From positions 57,516,388 through 57,580,387 of the forward strand of contig NC_087067.1 in NCBI RefSeq assembly GCF_963678635.1: a stretch of DNA of 64,000 nt, in the 5' to 3' direction. Both the position numbers and the translations under genes were made by a program. Shown here piece after piece: positions 55,433 through 64,000 of this stretch; position 1 is the first letter of the stretch; each line of letters opens with the position of its first letter. The notes beneath the pieces are model-generated. The model had not been told where the DNA came from. It worked only from the letters and a program-made list of their open reading frames with translations, and ran no database searches. The stretch is from Symsagittifera roscoffensis. Taxonomy: Eukaryota > Xenacoelomorpha > Acoela > Convolutidae.

Positions 55433-55842
55433 ATGAGGCGGAGCAGGGTACCGATAGCTGATAAAAGAGCTATGGCGTCAAAGACAAGTCATAACTCGTC
55501 GCAACAAAAAGTGACAATGGTTGGCCCAAAAATAACAAAGGAGAATTGTTCAGTGAGCATGGTCAACACACGAAGTTCAAAAGATAACAAGACAAAAAGG
55601 GTGCTGAGGAGAGACAAACGGAACCTGCCATTGAGATTGACCTAGAAACACCGGACCAGAATGTTGATGAGGTGGAGAAGAAGACAACGGAGTCGACACC
55701 GATGCCGAACGCAGATGAACAAAATCAAAAGTCGATGGAATTCTCGCCGATAGACACTGTGGAGAACACGACGGGCAACACGCCAGAAACAATAAAGGAC
55801 GAGTCTCAAGCAAAAAGAACGTGATTCACAGAGAGGATAGCG
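55433..55842 (+). pseudogene. Gypsy gag amino end, frameshifted
   Basis: Starts MRRSRVPIADKRAMASKTSH, a basic Ser/Lys-rich sequence. The first frame stops at 55643-55645. A neighbouring frame continues the same protein from about 55620 (acidic, EIDLETPDQNVDEVEKK) to a stop at 55822-55824. Two independent lesions thus break this part. Confidence 0.75.
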
Positions 55843-56313
55843 ATGATGGTCGGAATGAAGTCGAGAGACGTAGTGGCGGAAGAACCAAAAGCCGTGAAAG
55901 GCAAAACGTTTGGAACAGTTTCCACGATAACAACAGAGGCCAACCAAGATGATGATCAGGTTAAACAGGGGGCAGCAGCCAGCAATAGGGCGACAACTGA
56001 CCATGAAACAACAAATTCTCTTGAAATGGGCGATTTGATGGCGAAGCTAGATCAGATCGACAAGAAAATAAAGTACAGCGAGGAGGATAGAGCGGTGATA
56101 AAGAAAGAATTAAGATACAACAAACACGATTACCTGGACAACTTCAATCTGGCAAGGGCGACTGAGGAAAAGCTTCAGCAGATGTCAAACAAGATAGTGG
56201 CCACTGACGAAGATCGAGATAAGAACATTAAAAAAGACATGCAAGAAATGAAACAACGGCATGACGCTGTGAACAGCCAGTTGGGGAGTCTGGAAAGAGA
56301 ATGGACACAATGA
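55843..56313 (+). pseudogene. Gypsy gag coiled-coil segment
   Basis: 156 codons containing a long coiled-coil (MAKLDQIDKKIKYSEEDRAV and MQEMKQRHDAVNSQLGSLER). It overlaps the next frame at 56301-56313, where a frameshift occurs. This is the amino-terminal assembly region of gag. Confidence 0.8.
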
Positions 56314-57374
56314 GGAGGGACCAGGCTGAGAGTTCATGCGCCATACAGGCCAAACTGGATGCCATCTTGAGAAACTCTACATCACAAGACAGGCCGGTAA
56401 CGGATCGAACGCAAGGTATTAGAGTTGATTTCGTGGAACCACAACGGAACAAATGGGAGTCAACACCGTTACCATTGCCCCGGGATGCGAGGAGCACAGC
56501 ACCGGGGGGGGGCAATACAATTATGAAAAGTGGAACCACAAATACGACGAGTGGTCCAGGAGATTTCAACACGTACAATAACTTGGGACCGGACGCCATG
56601 ACGTGGGCGAGCACCTGGGAGATGATGAACAGGACACTGGAGGCCTTCGCCACGAGGAAGACCGACTCGAGCGACAGAGGAGGTGGCGAACCCAGGAAAA
56701 CTTTCAAGAAGCCGAAAGAATTCAAAGATGATTCAGACGGATGCATTGATACTTGGGTAGAAGTCATGAGATTACATTTGGAACAAGACAACTTGAACGA
56801 TGAGAGACAAGCCTGCACAGCGATACTCAGCAACTTAGAAGGCACAGCGTTGAAATGCGTAGTTGCAATGAAGGAAGAGGAACGCGACACTGCGGACAAA
56901 ATCTTCGAGATATTGCTGAATCGATTCGGGTCATGCATGAAGGGTCACCAAGAGATGATGAGATTTGAAAAGAGGAAGCAAAAGGACGATGAATCAATCG
57001 ATCGGTTCCTGAATGATCCTGAGAGCTTGAGACGAAGGAGTGATCCTAAAGAGTCAACAATCAGACGGAACTTTAGCATCGCCTCAAAGTTCATCGATGG
57101 GGTAAAAAGTGACGACTTGAGAACAATGTTAGCAACGTACTATACACTGTCGAAATATAGTGCACCGACTCCAGAAGAGATGAGACAGAAGTCAAGAGAG
57201 TACATGCTTATGAAACCTAAGAAATACTCATACTCGGATAACAGGAACATGCAAGGGGGGAGTCAACCACAGAGGTCGTCATGGTATAAGCCTAGGAATG
57301 ATATGGACAAACGCAGGGTCATGCGCAAATTGTGGATCGGCGGATCATCATGTGGCGGACTGCACGACGTATAA
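56301..57374 (+). pseudogene. Gypsy gag capsid
   Basis: 357 codons. The capsid core begins KKPKEFKDDSDGCIDTW and includes FEILLNRFGSCMKGHQEMM and KQKDDESIDRFLND, features of retrotrans_gag. The frame then departs from the true one shortly before the zinc knuckle (about residue 340). Confidence 0.87.
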
Positions 57375-57545
57375 ACAAGGCATGAAGAGTCTGGGGTATG
57401 CTCCGGATGAAGAAGATATGAGCCAGATGGAAGAACACAAGTTCTACATCGGCCTGATCATCAAGATAGGTGCGAGATGCTTCTTCTGAAATCAAGAGGG
57501 CTACTTTCTTATTTTGGGAAGCAGTAAGAAATTAAAGTCATCCGA
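57298..57545 (+). pseudogene. Gypsy nucleocapsid with CCHC knuckles, second one stopped
   Basis: CANCGSADHHVADC is a perfect CX2CX4HX4C knuckle. A second knuckle begins at ARCFF, but its next Cys codon reads TGA (57487-57489), ending the frame; NQEG follows. The change TGC/TGT to TGA is a single base. Frame change from the capsid piece is near 57300. Confidence 0.87.
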
Positions 57546-57568
57546 AACACAAGTTAGCGTTAGCGGCG

Positions 57569-58885
57569 GTGCAGAACACAAAGAACAGACAAGCCGAGTT
57601 TGAAACGAGAAATTCAGAGGCACCAAATGCGGAACTGCCAACGAAGACAGTGAAAGCTGTAACGCATATCAATAATGCCATGGAGACTATGACCAAGGAG
57701 TCTCTAGAGATAAATTTTGAGAGAGCAGCTGCAGAGGCTATTAACAAATTGAAATTGGACCTAATCACGAAGGAGATAGAGCAACGATTAAAACAGGATA
57801 TCGAAAAGCAGAAGTTAAACGAGACGTTAAGTTGGTCAGTGCCAGTGCCAGAAGCCGTAGCGGGACCGACAAAGAGTGGAAATTGCAACACTATGAAAAA
57901 GGTGACGGGAAAGCCATTCGGCATAACAAAGATCGGTGCCAGGATAATAACAATAATCACTGTGGGCGGCCATGAATTAACGAGGAACTTGAGCGAACCC
58001 AGCGACCAGACAATAATGCACATTGATGTGTACGCAGATTACTTGAGTGCAATAAGTCCACAGACGACTTCTAGAGCCTTGAGGGCGCTATTCACAAGAG
58101 GTGGTAGCAAGTCAGTCCGTGTTGAGAATAGATACACAGAAGCTTATGGTCTGCATGAGGTGATGTTAAATATAGATGGGATAAACATCTATACGAAAAC
58201 CATGATAACATGTGATGAAGATCTAGTCGGAGAGATCTACGTGGGCAAAGAAGAATTGAAAATAAGATCGATTGGACACTGTGCAATGATAGAAGAGGAT
58301 ACAATGCACATAGGGACGGAGGCAGACGTATCAGCACATGTGCTCGACATAAATGGCAAAAAGACTCAGTTACGCGGGTTAATTTATACGGGAGCAGTCT
58401 TGAGTGTTATACCAATCGAGACTTGGGAGCGAATGGGTTTCGACAAAGATGACTTGATAGACTCAAGAATACGGCTGTCAGCTGCAAACAAAGGGGCGCT
58501 GTGGGTACTAGGCAGAACACCAATAATAGCCCTAAATCTAGGGGAACGCAATCTGTGGATGAGCTGTCCTGTGGTGGAGAACCTAGACGAGTCAGACCAG
58601 TTCATTTTAGGCAGAGACCTCATCAAGAATTTCGACGTAATGATTGATCTAAACAATGCCATGTTCAGGATTCGGAACCCGGATAGGAAGTACGTAATTA
58701 AACCGGTAAATCTGATAATGGCAAATGAAAATAAAGCGCCGGTATTCTTGAGTAGAAGGGTAAGGATGAAGGCAAACGAAGCGGCAATTAAAGGCTTGCG
58801 GATGAAAAATTATAATGATTTAAGTGATAGCAAGCAAGTATGCAAAAAGTCCCAAATCCAAACAGTCAAAGTGCTGCTGTTTTAG
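57569..58885 (+). pseudogene. Gypsy aspartic protease and spacer, catalytic Asp lost
   Basis: A 438-codon open stretch. Residues about 1-130 form a charged linker; 180-265 a beta-rich lead-in. The retropepsin box reads LRGLIYTGAVLSVIPIETW with Tyr at residue 273 (codon TAT, 58385-58387) where the catalytic Asp of DTGA should be. A second signature, DQFILGRDLIKNFDV (residues 345-359), is intact. A one-base G-to-T change explains it. The frame ends at 58885 before RT. Confidence 0.88.
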
Positions 58886-59013
58886 GAAGATCCTTCTCGA
58901 TAACCAAGAGCGGCCTCTGCGTCAGTGCCTTGTTGAATACTCTTGACATACCCATAACAATCCAGAAGAGAAGGAAGCTGGGATATGCTTTACCCGTGAA
59001 AACTTGATATGAA

Positions 59014-60270
59014 ATGACTGAAAATGTAAAAGAGAATGAAGTACTTGAATGTCCCAATCATAGGGACAAGATTTGTATCTTGAGACGATTGAAGAAAATA
59101 AAAAGTTCATCGAGTCTTGTGAAGTCACTTAAGTCAGAGACAGATGATGGAATCTCGAGTTATTTAAATTTCCCAGAAAGACCAACACCAGAGGAAATGG
59201 AAATGGATAAACCAGTTTTACCTAAAATAGAGCACTTAAGGGGTAAGGTAACGGATGAACAGCTCGAGGCCATCAAGGACGTACTAGAGCGGAACGAGGA
59301 TCCTTTTTGGAGACATAAGGCAGACATTGGATGTTGTAATTTTGTTGAACTTGAAATAGAGCTTGAGGAGTCTGCGGTACCGCACAGGGAGGGGGCGAGG
59401 CGCATTACCCCACACAAATCGGATGCGTGTAGGAAAGAGATAGAGACAATACTAGAGTATGATATGATAGAACCATCTAAATCACCGTGGGCGTGTGGAG
59501 TAGTGATGGCCAAACAGAAAGGCGACCAATTGAGGTTTTGTTGTGACTTTCGGTGTTTGAACTCCGTCACGGTGAAGGATGCCTATCCCATACCTAGGAT
59601 TGATGAGAGCCTCTCGAAGTTAGGAGATGCAAAATTCTTTACGACTCTTGATTTAGGTTCGGCTTTCTGGCAGGTCCCACTGAGGAAACAGGACAGGGAC
59701 AAAACAGGGTTTGCCTACGAGCTGGGGCTGTTTCAATGGAAACGGACGCCGTTTGGCTTCTGCAATGCCACGGCTACATTTCAACGGTTGATTGCACATG
59801 CATTGATAGGTGTGACAAAGAATTATGGCAATTTGGTAATGTGCTACGTGGATGACGTGGTAATAGCAACGCCTACACTGGAAGATCACATCGAGCGACT
59901 GGACGAGGTGTTTGCATCCATGAAGAGGTCAGGCCTAAAGTGCAATCTATCAAACTGCGAGATACTCAAGGATTCGATAAAATACTTGGGGAGGATGGTG
60001 GACACGCACGGCATCAGACCAGATCCAAATGCAGTAGAAGCAGTTCTAACTTGGAAATCGCCAAAAACGGAACACCAGTTGATGAGCTTCCTGGGCTTTG
60101 CGAACTATTACAGGGAGTTCATCAAGGGCTACGCGGACAAAGTATACCCGATGCAACAAATAATGAGACACAAAGGCAAGAAGTTCACGTGGAACAACGC
60201 AGCTGAAGTATCATTCCAGAGAATAAAGAAAGAGTTATGCGAGGCACCGTTGCTAGGGATGCCAACCTAA
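59014..60270 (+). pseudogene. Gypsy reverse transcriptase
   Basis: 418 codons with all RT blocks: SPWACGVVMAKQKGDQLRFC, LDLGSAFWQVPL (catalytic Asp at residue 213), FGFCNATATFQ, and CYVDDVV with YVDD at 278-281, then LMSFLGFANYYREFIKGY of the thumb. It ends with a TAA (60268-60270) in GMPT-stop-KGM, a premature stop just before RNase H. RT makes cDNA from the element RNA in cytoplasmic particles. Catalytic residues are intact. Confidence 0.95.
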
Positions 60271-60276
60271 AAAGGA

Positions 60277-60549
60277 ATGTACGTGCTAGACACGGATGCG
60301 TCGGTAGTCGCGATTCCTGGCATTCTCCATCAAGAACAGGAATGGAACGGGAAGACAGTCTTAAGACCGATAGCGTACGGGAGCAAAGTCTTGAGTGATA
60401 CGGAAATGAAGTACGGGGCGCCGAAAGCAGAGATGTTCGCGGTGGTTACCTTTGTCGAGAAATATAGAGCATACCTAGACAGTGAGCCATGCAAGCTGCG
60501 AGTCGACAACAGGGCACTCAGCTGGCTGAAGACGTACTCAATGGACTAG
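60277..60549 (+). pseudogene. Gypsy RNase H
   Basis: 90 codons, MYVLDTDASVVAIPGILHQ and YGSKVLSDTEMKYGAPKAEM with a later LRVDNRALSWL: Asp, Glu and Asp of the RNase H active site are visible. Stops at 60268-60270 (before) and TAG at 60547-60549 (after SMD) delimit it; the reading continues as YIGRWIVRLDG. Confidence 0.92.
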
Positions 60550-60591
60550 AGCTACATTGGGAGGTGGATAGTTCGCCTGGACGGGTACAAG

Positions 60592-61899
60592 ATGATAATT
60601 GAGCTTATAACAAGAGACAAACACCAAAATGCCGATAGCTTGAGTGAGAAGATGGAGTTCTACGAGAGACAGGAACAGAGAGAGGCGAATATGCCAGAAA
60701 TCAAAGAGGGCTTCTCCTTCATGGATAAGGAAACGTATAATAGTCTTTCAATCACGAGATGGCTCAACAAGTCAGGCAAACCGATAGAAGATCACCCCGA
60801 TTTACCTAAGGAGCCTCCAGAGAAAATAATTTTGAAGAAGACCCGAGTGATGCCGATAGGGATAACGCTCAAGTCGAAAATTGGGAGGGAAACGCTCAAG
60901 GCAAAGGGCTATGATCTCAACCAGGTAGAAACGGGAGATGCACAGATAGATGAAGACTTGATGAGATTACTCGAGAAACTGGCAGATGATGAACCCGTGA
61001 TCGACGGAAAGGGTAAGAAGGAACCGGAAGTCACAATACTGCGAAGGAATGAGACAGTTGGCGGCGAAAACTCCTTAAATGGAAGTAGTCCTGATGAGAA
61101 AGAAGTCGTGCAGTCACTGGTTGACAAAATCCCTGATGACATACTGGAGAGGACTCGGGCTAGGAAAAAGAAAGTGGCGTTTATGGAGGAAGCTGAACAC
61201 CTTAGACTAGGTCAAGAGTCCGGGGAGTGGTCCACGTCTACAGAGGAAGAAGATGCTGGAGAAGAAAAATTGTCCGGGGAGTGTGAAGGATGGGATGAAG
61301 ATTCAGAAAAGAGCAGCGATGATCAAAATAGTCTATGCATGATACTGGCGGAAGAGAAGATCAGACACCGCGACAGGGAGCTACAGACGGAGCCCTCCTC
61401 AGGAACGTACAACTTGGGCCAAAGTGGAGGAGGTGAAGAACTTGGGAAAATTGCGGTATCGAGGAAACCGTTTAAGGAACTATCATGCAACTCGAATGTC
61501 AGAACAAATCTGGTGCCAGAAGACGATAGGAAGATCATGAAGAGGATGGTATGCGTAAAACTGAAGGATGACATCCACAACCCTGGCGAAATGAATGGTC
61601 AGATAATGGCACTAAAAGAGCATGCTAAGGCGCGATATAGGCTGTCGGATCTAATAAGGGCCCAAAAGAATGACAAGATGACAAGTAACCTCTCCAAATG
61701 GATCCGGACGGGGTCCAAAGAGAAGAGGGACCTCGAGGAAGGCAGCTACAAGATTTTGAGCCAGTTCTATAAAGAAAGAAAAGATTTACTTTATCACACA
61801 GCTGATAGGGTGGTAGCGTGCAAGAGAAAAGATGAGGAGAAGATATTACACAAGCATAACCTCATCATATTGCCACAGTTGTATCAGACCGAAGTGTAA
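60592..61899 (+). pseudogene. Gypsy RNase H end and acidic spacer before integrase
   Basis: 435 codons. It begins with the end of RNase H (ITRDKHQNADSLSEKMEFY). A long acidic, low-complexity spacer follows (residues about 80-300, for example WSTSTEEEDAGEEKLSGECE), unusual in Ty3 elements. It ends with LSQFYKERKDLLYHTADRVV and IILPQLYQTEV, which leads into the integrase zinc domain. A TAA at 61897-61899 interrupts the polyprotein. Confidence 0.87.
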
Positions 61900-62440
61900 T
61901 TCAGATCGCACGATCAAATGGGGCACCAGGAGATAGACAAGGTGCAACAGAGAATACTTCACAGGTTTGATTGGCCAGGATTAAGGAAAGCTTGTGAGAG
62001 ATGGCTAAAGGCATGCCTGGCATGCCTGCAAGTGAAAGACCCAAGGAAGATGAAGTCCCCACTCAAGTTGAGAGCTCGGAATTCAACGAAGTTGTGCGAA
62101 TAGACCACTAAAAGATCTGTATGACAGAGTCGGGACATAACCAGATACTGGTCATAATAGATCACTTCACAAAGCTGGCAGAAGCGGTGCCGTGTCAGAC
62201 AGCCTCGGCAGAAGAGACTTGTGACCACCTGATCACACATTGGATAACACGGTATGGTTGACCCATGACATTTCAGTCGGACAAGGGCAAAGCCTTCGTG
62301 GGGGACCTGACGAAAGAATTGATGAAGAGGTCGCATATAGCTCAAGCGCACTCAACGACCTACCATCCCCAGACGAACGGGTTAGTGGAGAGGCAGATTA
62401 GAACGTTGGTGACTATGCTGAGGTTATACTGATCAAGGTA
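61900..62440 (+). pseudogene. Gypsy integrase zinc domain and catalytic core, stopped
   Basis: The zinc domain has MGHQEIDKVQQRIL and ACLACLQVKDPRK (H..H, C-x2-C). A frameshift near 62060-62070 moves to the core frame: VRIDH with the first catalytic Asp is followed at once by TAA (62116-62118). QSDKGKAFVGDL holds the second Asp (DKG instead of DNG). GLVERQI holds the Glu. A TGA (62261-62263) follows YG. So all three acids are encoded but the frame is broken three times. Confidence 0.87.
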
Positions 62441-62441
62441 A

Positions 62442-62801
62442 ATGACAGATTGTGATAAATATCTGCCGCAGGTGGTAGGGGCGTTTAAAAGTACGCAACA
62501 CTCAACAACAGGAATCATTCCCTTCATGACGTTGACGGGCAAGGAAAGAGCATTGCCTCTAACATTCTTTTACCCGGAAAACGAAGGGAAAAAGACGTCG
62601 CCTCAAGTTTATGTGAAAGAAGCGATCAGGAGACATCAGGAAATAAACGAGCTATGCAGGATTAACACTGCGCAAGCACAAATGATACAGCGCAAGAAAT
62701 ACGATGAAAAGATACTGCAAGCGAAACCATATGCAGTGGGCCAGTACGTGTGGGTCTTTCAGAATGTAATACCTCCCAAGGGGACAAAGAAACTACTTTA
62801 G
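62442..62801 (+). pseudogene. Gypsy integrase carboxyl region
   Basis: 119 codons, with YLPQVVGAFKSTQHSTTGI, RRHQEINELCRINTAQAQ and VGQYVWVFQNVIPPKGTKKL, the usual end of Ty3 integrase after the core. A TAG at 62799-62801 interrupts it before KWRGPYMITEVHQKGRFYRL, which is in the following piece. Confidence 0.88.
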
Positions 62802-62819
62802 AAATGGAGAGGACCGTAC

Positions 62820-63683
62820 ATGATAACGGAAGTACACCAAAAAGGACGGTTCTACCGTTTGAGTACTGGGCGAGCAGCACATTATGAAAATCTGACGCCT
62901 CATGTACCATCCCCAGAAGACTGGTGCGTACCGCAGAACTTGGAGGGACTCAAGTACCTACTGGTGGAGCCAGCGTGTGAGGTGAACGAAAAAGGCACCA
63001 AAGAGAAAAACGATGGCAACGAGGGCTTGAGTTTGGACAATAACGAAAAAATAGAAGCGGATTCAGAGGCGGAATCCTTTGTAGAAGAAGACTCGAATGA
63101 TCTGGAGCAGGACGAAGTGCCAAAGTGGACGGAACTAGACTTGCCAACAACAGCAGAAACCAGGAGTGGTAATCGTAAACGGACAGGCATGAGATACAAT
63201 AGGTACGGGGATGACTTCTTGATTGACAAGATACGGCCTGATGAATTGGGTGACGAGTTACTGAGTGTGGGCGAATTGGTGGCAGACGATGAATGGCAAA
63301 TCATCAACGACAGCGAACACTACTCCAATGAAGACTACTCCACACCAGAACAAGAAACAGATCTGGAGCACAGCGAGATAGAGAGGAGGGAGAACACAAA
63401 CTTGAGAATACTAGAGTGGATGCGTGATGTCAAGAGCAAAGGAGATGAAGGGCAAAGCATCCAGCAGGTCAACGTGTCAGCAGAACAACACGTGAAAACG
63501 GAAGATCCCCTCCTCGGTTGGACGGCAAACGACAGACCGCTCGAAATACTACCAGATAAATTAGACCCAGCATCATCGACGGGGACGTCGATAAATATTT
63601 TTGACCGGGGAGTGGGGGTAGGACTTTGCCCACACCAAAAATTTGATGACAAAGAAGCTCAAGGAAGTGAGGGAAACAAGTGA
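62820..63683 (+). pseudogene. Gypsy polyprotein tail, SH3-like end and acidic region
   Basis: 287 codons. The start (MITEVHQKGRFYRLSTG, ENLTPHVPSPEDW) is the SH3-like integrase end that binds DNA. The rest is a long acidic Glu/Asp-rich region with MRYNRYGDDFLIDKIRPDEL in the middle. Such an acidic tail is not part of standard integrase and its role is unknown. It ends at TGA (63681-63683). Confidence 0.82.
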
Positions 63684-63689
63684 GCTGGA

Positions 63690-64000
63690 ACTGGATTAGG
63701 AGGAGGCTGAGCCTACCATAGGAACGAGTTTCAAGACAAAATTCGAAATTCCGAATGAATACTCAGAGAACATCATGATTACGGACAGCGACTTCATCCT
63801 GTCAGACAGGATCAGCGCGATTTGCAAAACAGCGGACATGAAATTCAGATCAAAACTAGAAGCCGACTTCAGGAGGGAGTATCAGAACGTGGAGTTCCTA
63901 TTCAGGCAGAGACCGGGGTTGGGAGGAATGGCTCCGTTTCCCCCATCAGTCTCACGAGTTCTCGATAGACCCTGAGCAAGTGATGCTGGCACTAACAAGA
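63690..64000 (+). pseudogene. Additional open frame downstream of Gypsy pol, cut by window end
   Basis: Open from about 63705 (TIGTSFKTKFEIPNEYSENI) through MITDSDFILSDRISAI and FRREYQNVEFLFRQRPGLGG to a stop near 63975, with protein-like content continuing beyond in another frame. No domain recognised. It follows pol in the same direction and has similar codon use, so it is probably an extra reading frame of the same element. Confidence 0.5.

Larger units (their letters stand above)
55290..64000 (+). mobile_element. Ty3/Gypsy retrotransposon, plus strand, 3' end beyond window
   Basis: An 8.7 kb segment with gag, CCHC knuckle, protease, RT (YVDD), RNase H, integrase and a long acidic tail in the Ty3/Gypsy order. 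It is richer in G and A than the surroundings and reads as one continuous polyprotein interrupted by point stops and frameshifts, so it was lost recently. No LTR pair can be checked: the 3' end lies past 64000, and a clear 5' LTR end was not identified before 55433. Confidence 0.93.

Overview
The window looks like nuclear DNA of an invertebrate animal; the species cannot be fixed from sequence alone. The support is AT-rich DNA, spliced host exons with GT..AG borders, multi-kilobase introns packed with repeats, an EGF-repeat secreted-protein gene, a class A GPCR-like gene, and Ty3/Gypsy, BEL/Pao and env-bearing retrovirus-like elements. Nothing bacterial (operons, Shine-Dalgarno sites, CRISPR) is visible. 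Two runs of exactly 200 N (3607-3806 and 36234-36433) are scaffold gaps.

Layout. 1-3606 (minus): gag, CCHC knuckle and protease of a retrovirus-like element whose coding strand is poor in G; pol runs off the left edge. 3807-4795: an inverted-repeat (MITE-like) element. 6365-14059 (minus): three exons of a secreted EGF-repeat protein, joined here by reading-frame phase and cysteine spacing; the 6.4 kb intron holds several MITE copies. 14539-17000: more MITE and dispersed-repeat copies. 17100-24700 (plus): a G-poor tract with a broken envelope-glycoprotein-like gene followed by Ser/Pro-rich and basic reading frames. 25200-25400: a palindrome cluster. 25957-36233 (minus): a BEL/Pao element with about 2 kb LTRs and all domains, but frameshifted.

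36940-54549 (plus): three phase-compatible exons of a probable class A GPCR (TM1-2, TM3-4, extracellular loop 2-TM5). Intron 1 (12.1 kb) contains a Ty3/Gypsy element (41829-48002, minus) joined through a shared LTR to the 3' end of a second copy. Intron 2 contains a GC-rich minisatellite enclosed by 35 bp inverted repeats (50256-51518). Downstream of exon 3 lie a GTCTTGGGACAGT-type minisatellite (54686-55260) and a plus-strand Ty3/Gypsy element (55290 to the window end) with recognisable gag, protease, RT, RNase H and integrase, disabled by stops, frameshifts and a lost protease aspartate. The remaining GPCR exons would lie beyond the window.

Only the EGF and GPCR genes look like host genes. 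The rest is mobile DNA, mostly decayed and often within host introns. The most unusual items are the env-bearing G-poor element with downstream open frames, the inverted-repeat-bounded minisatellite, a tRNA-like Pol III box pair inside the BEL/Pao LTR, and a gag start codon that straddles the LTR/primer-binding-site junction.
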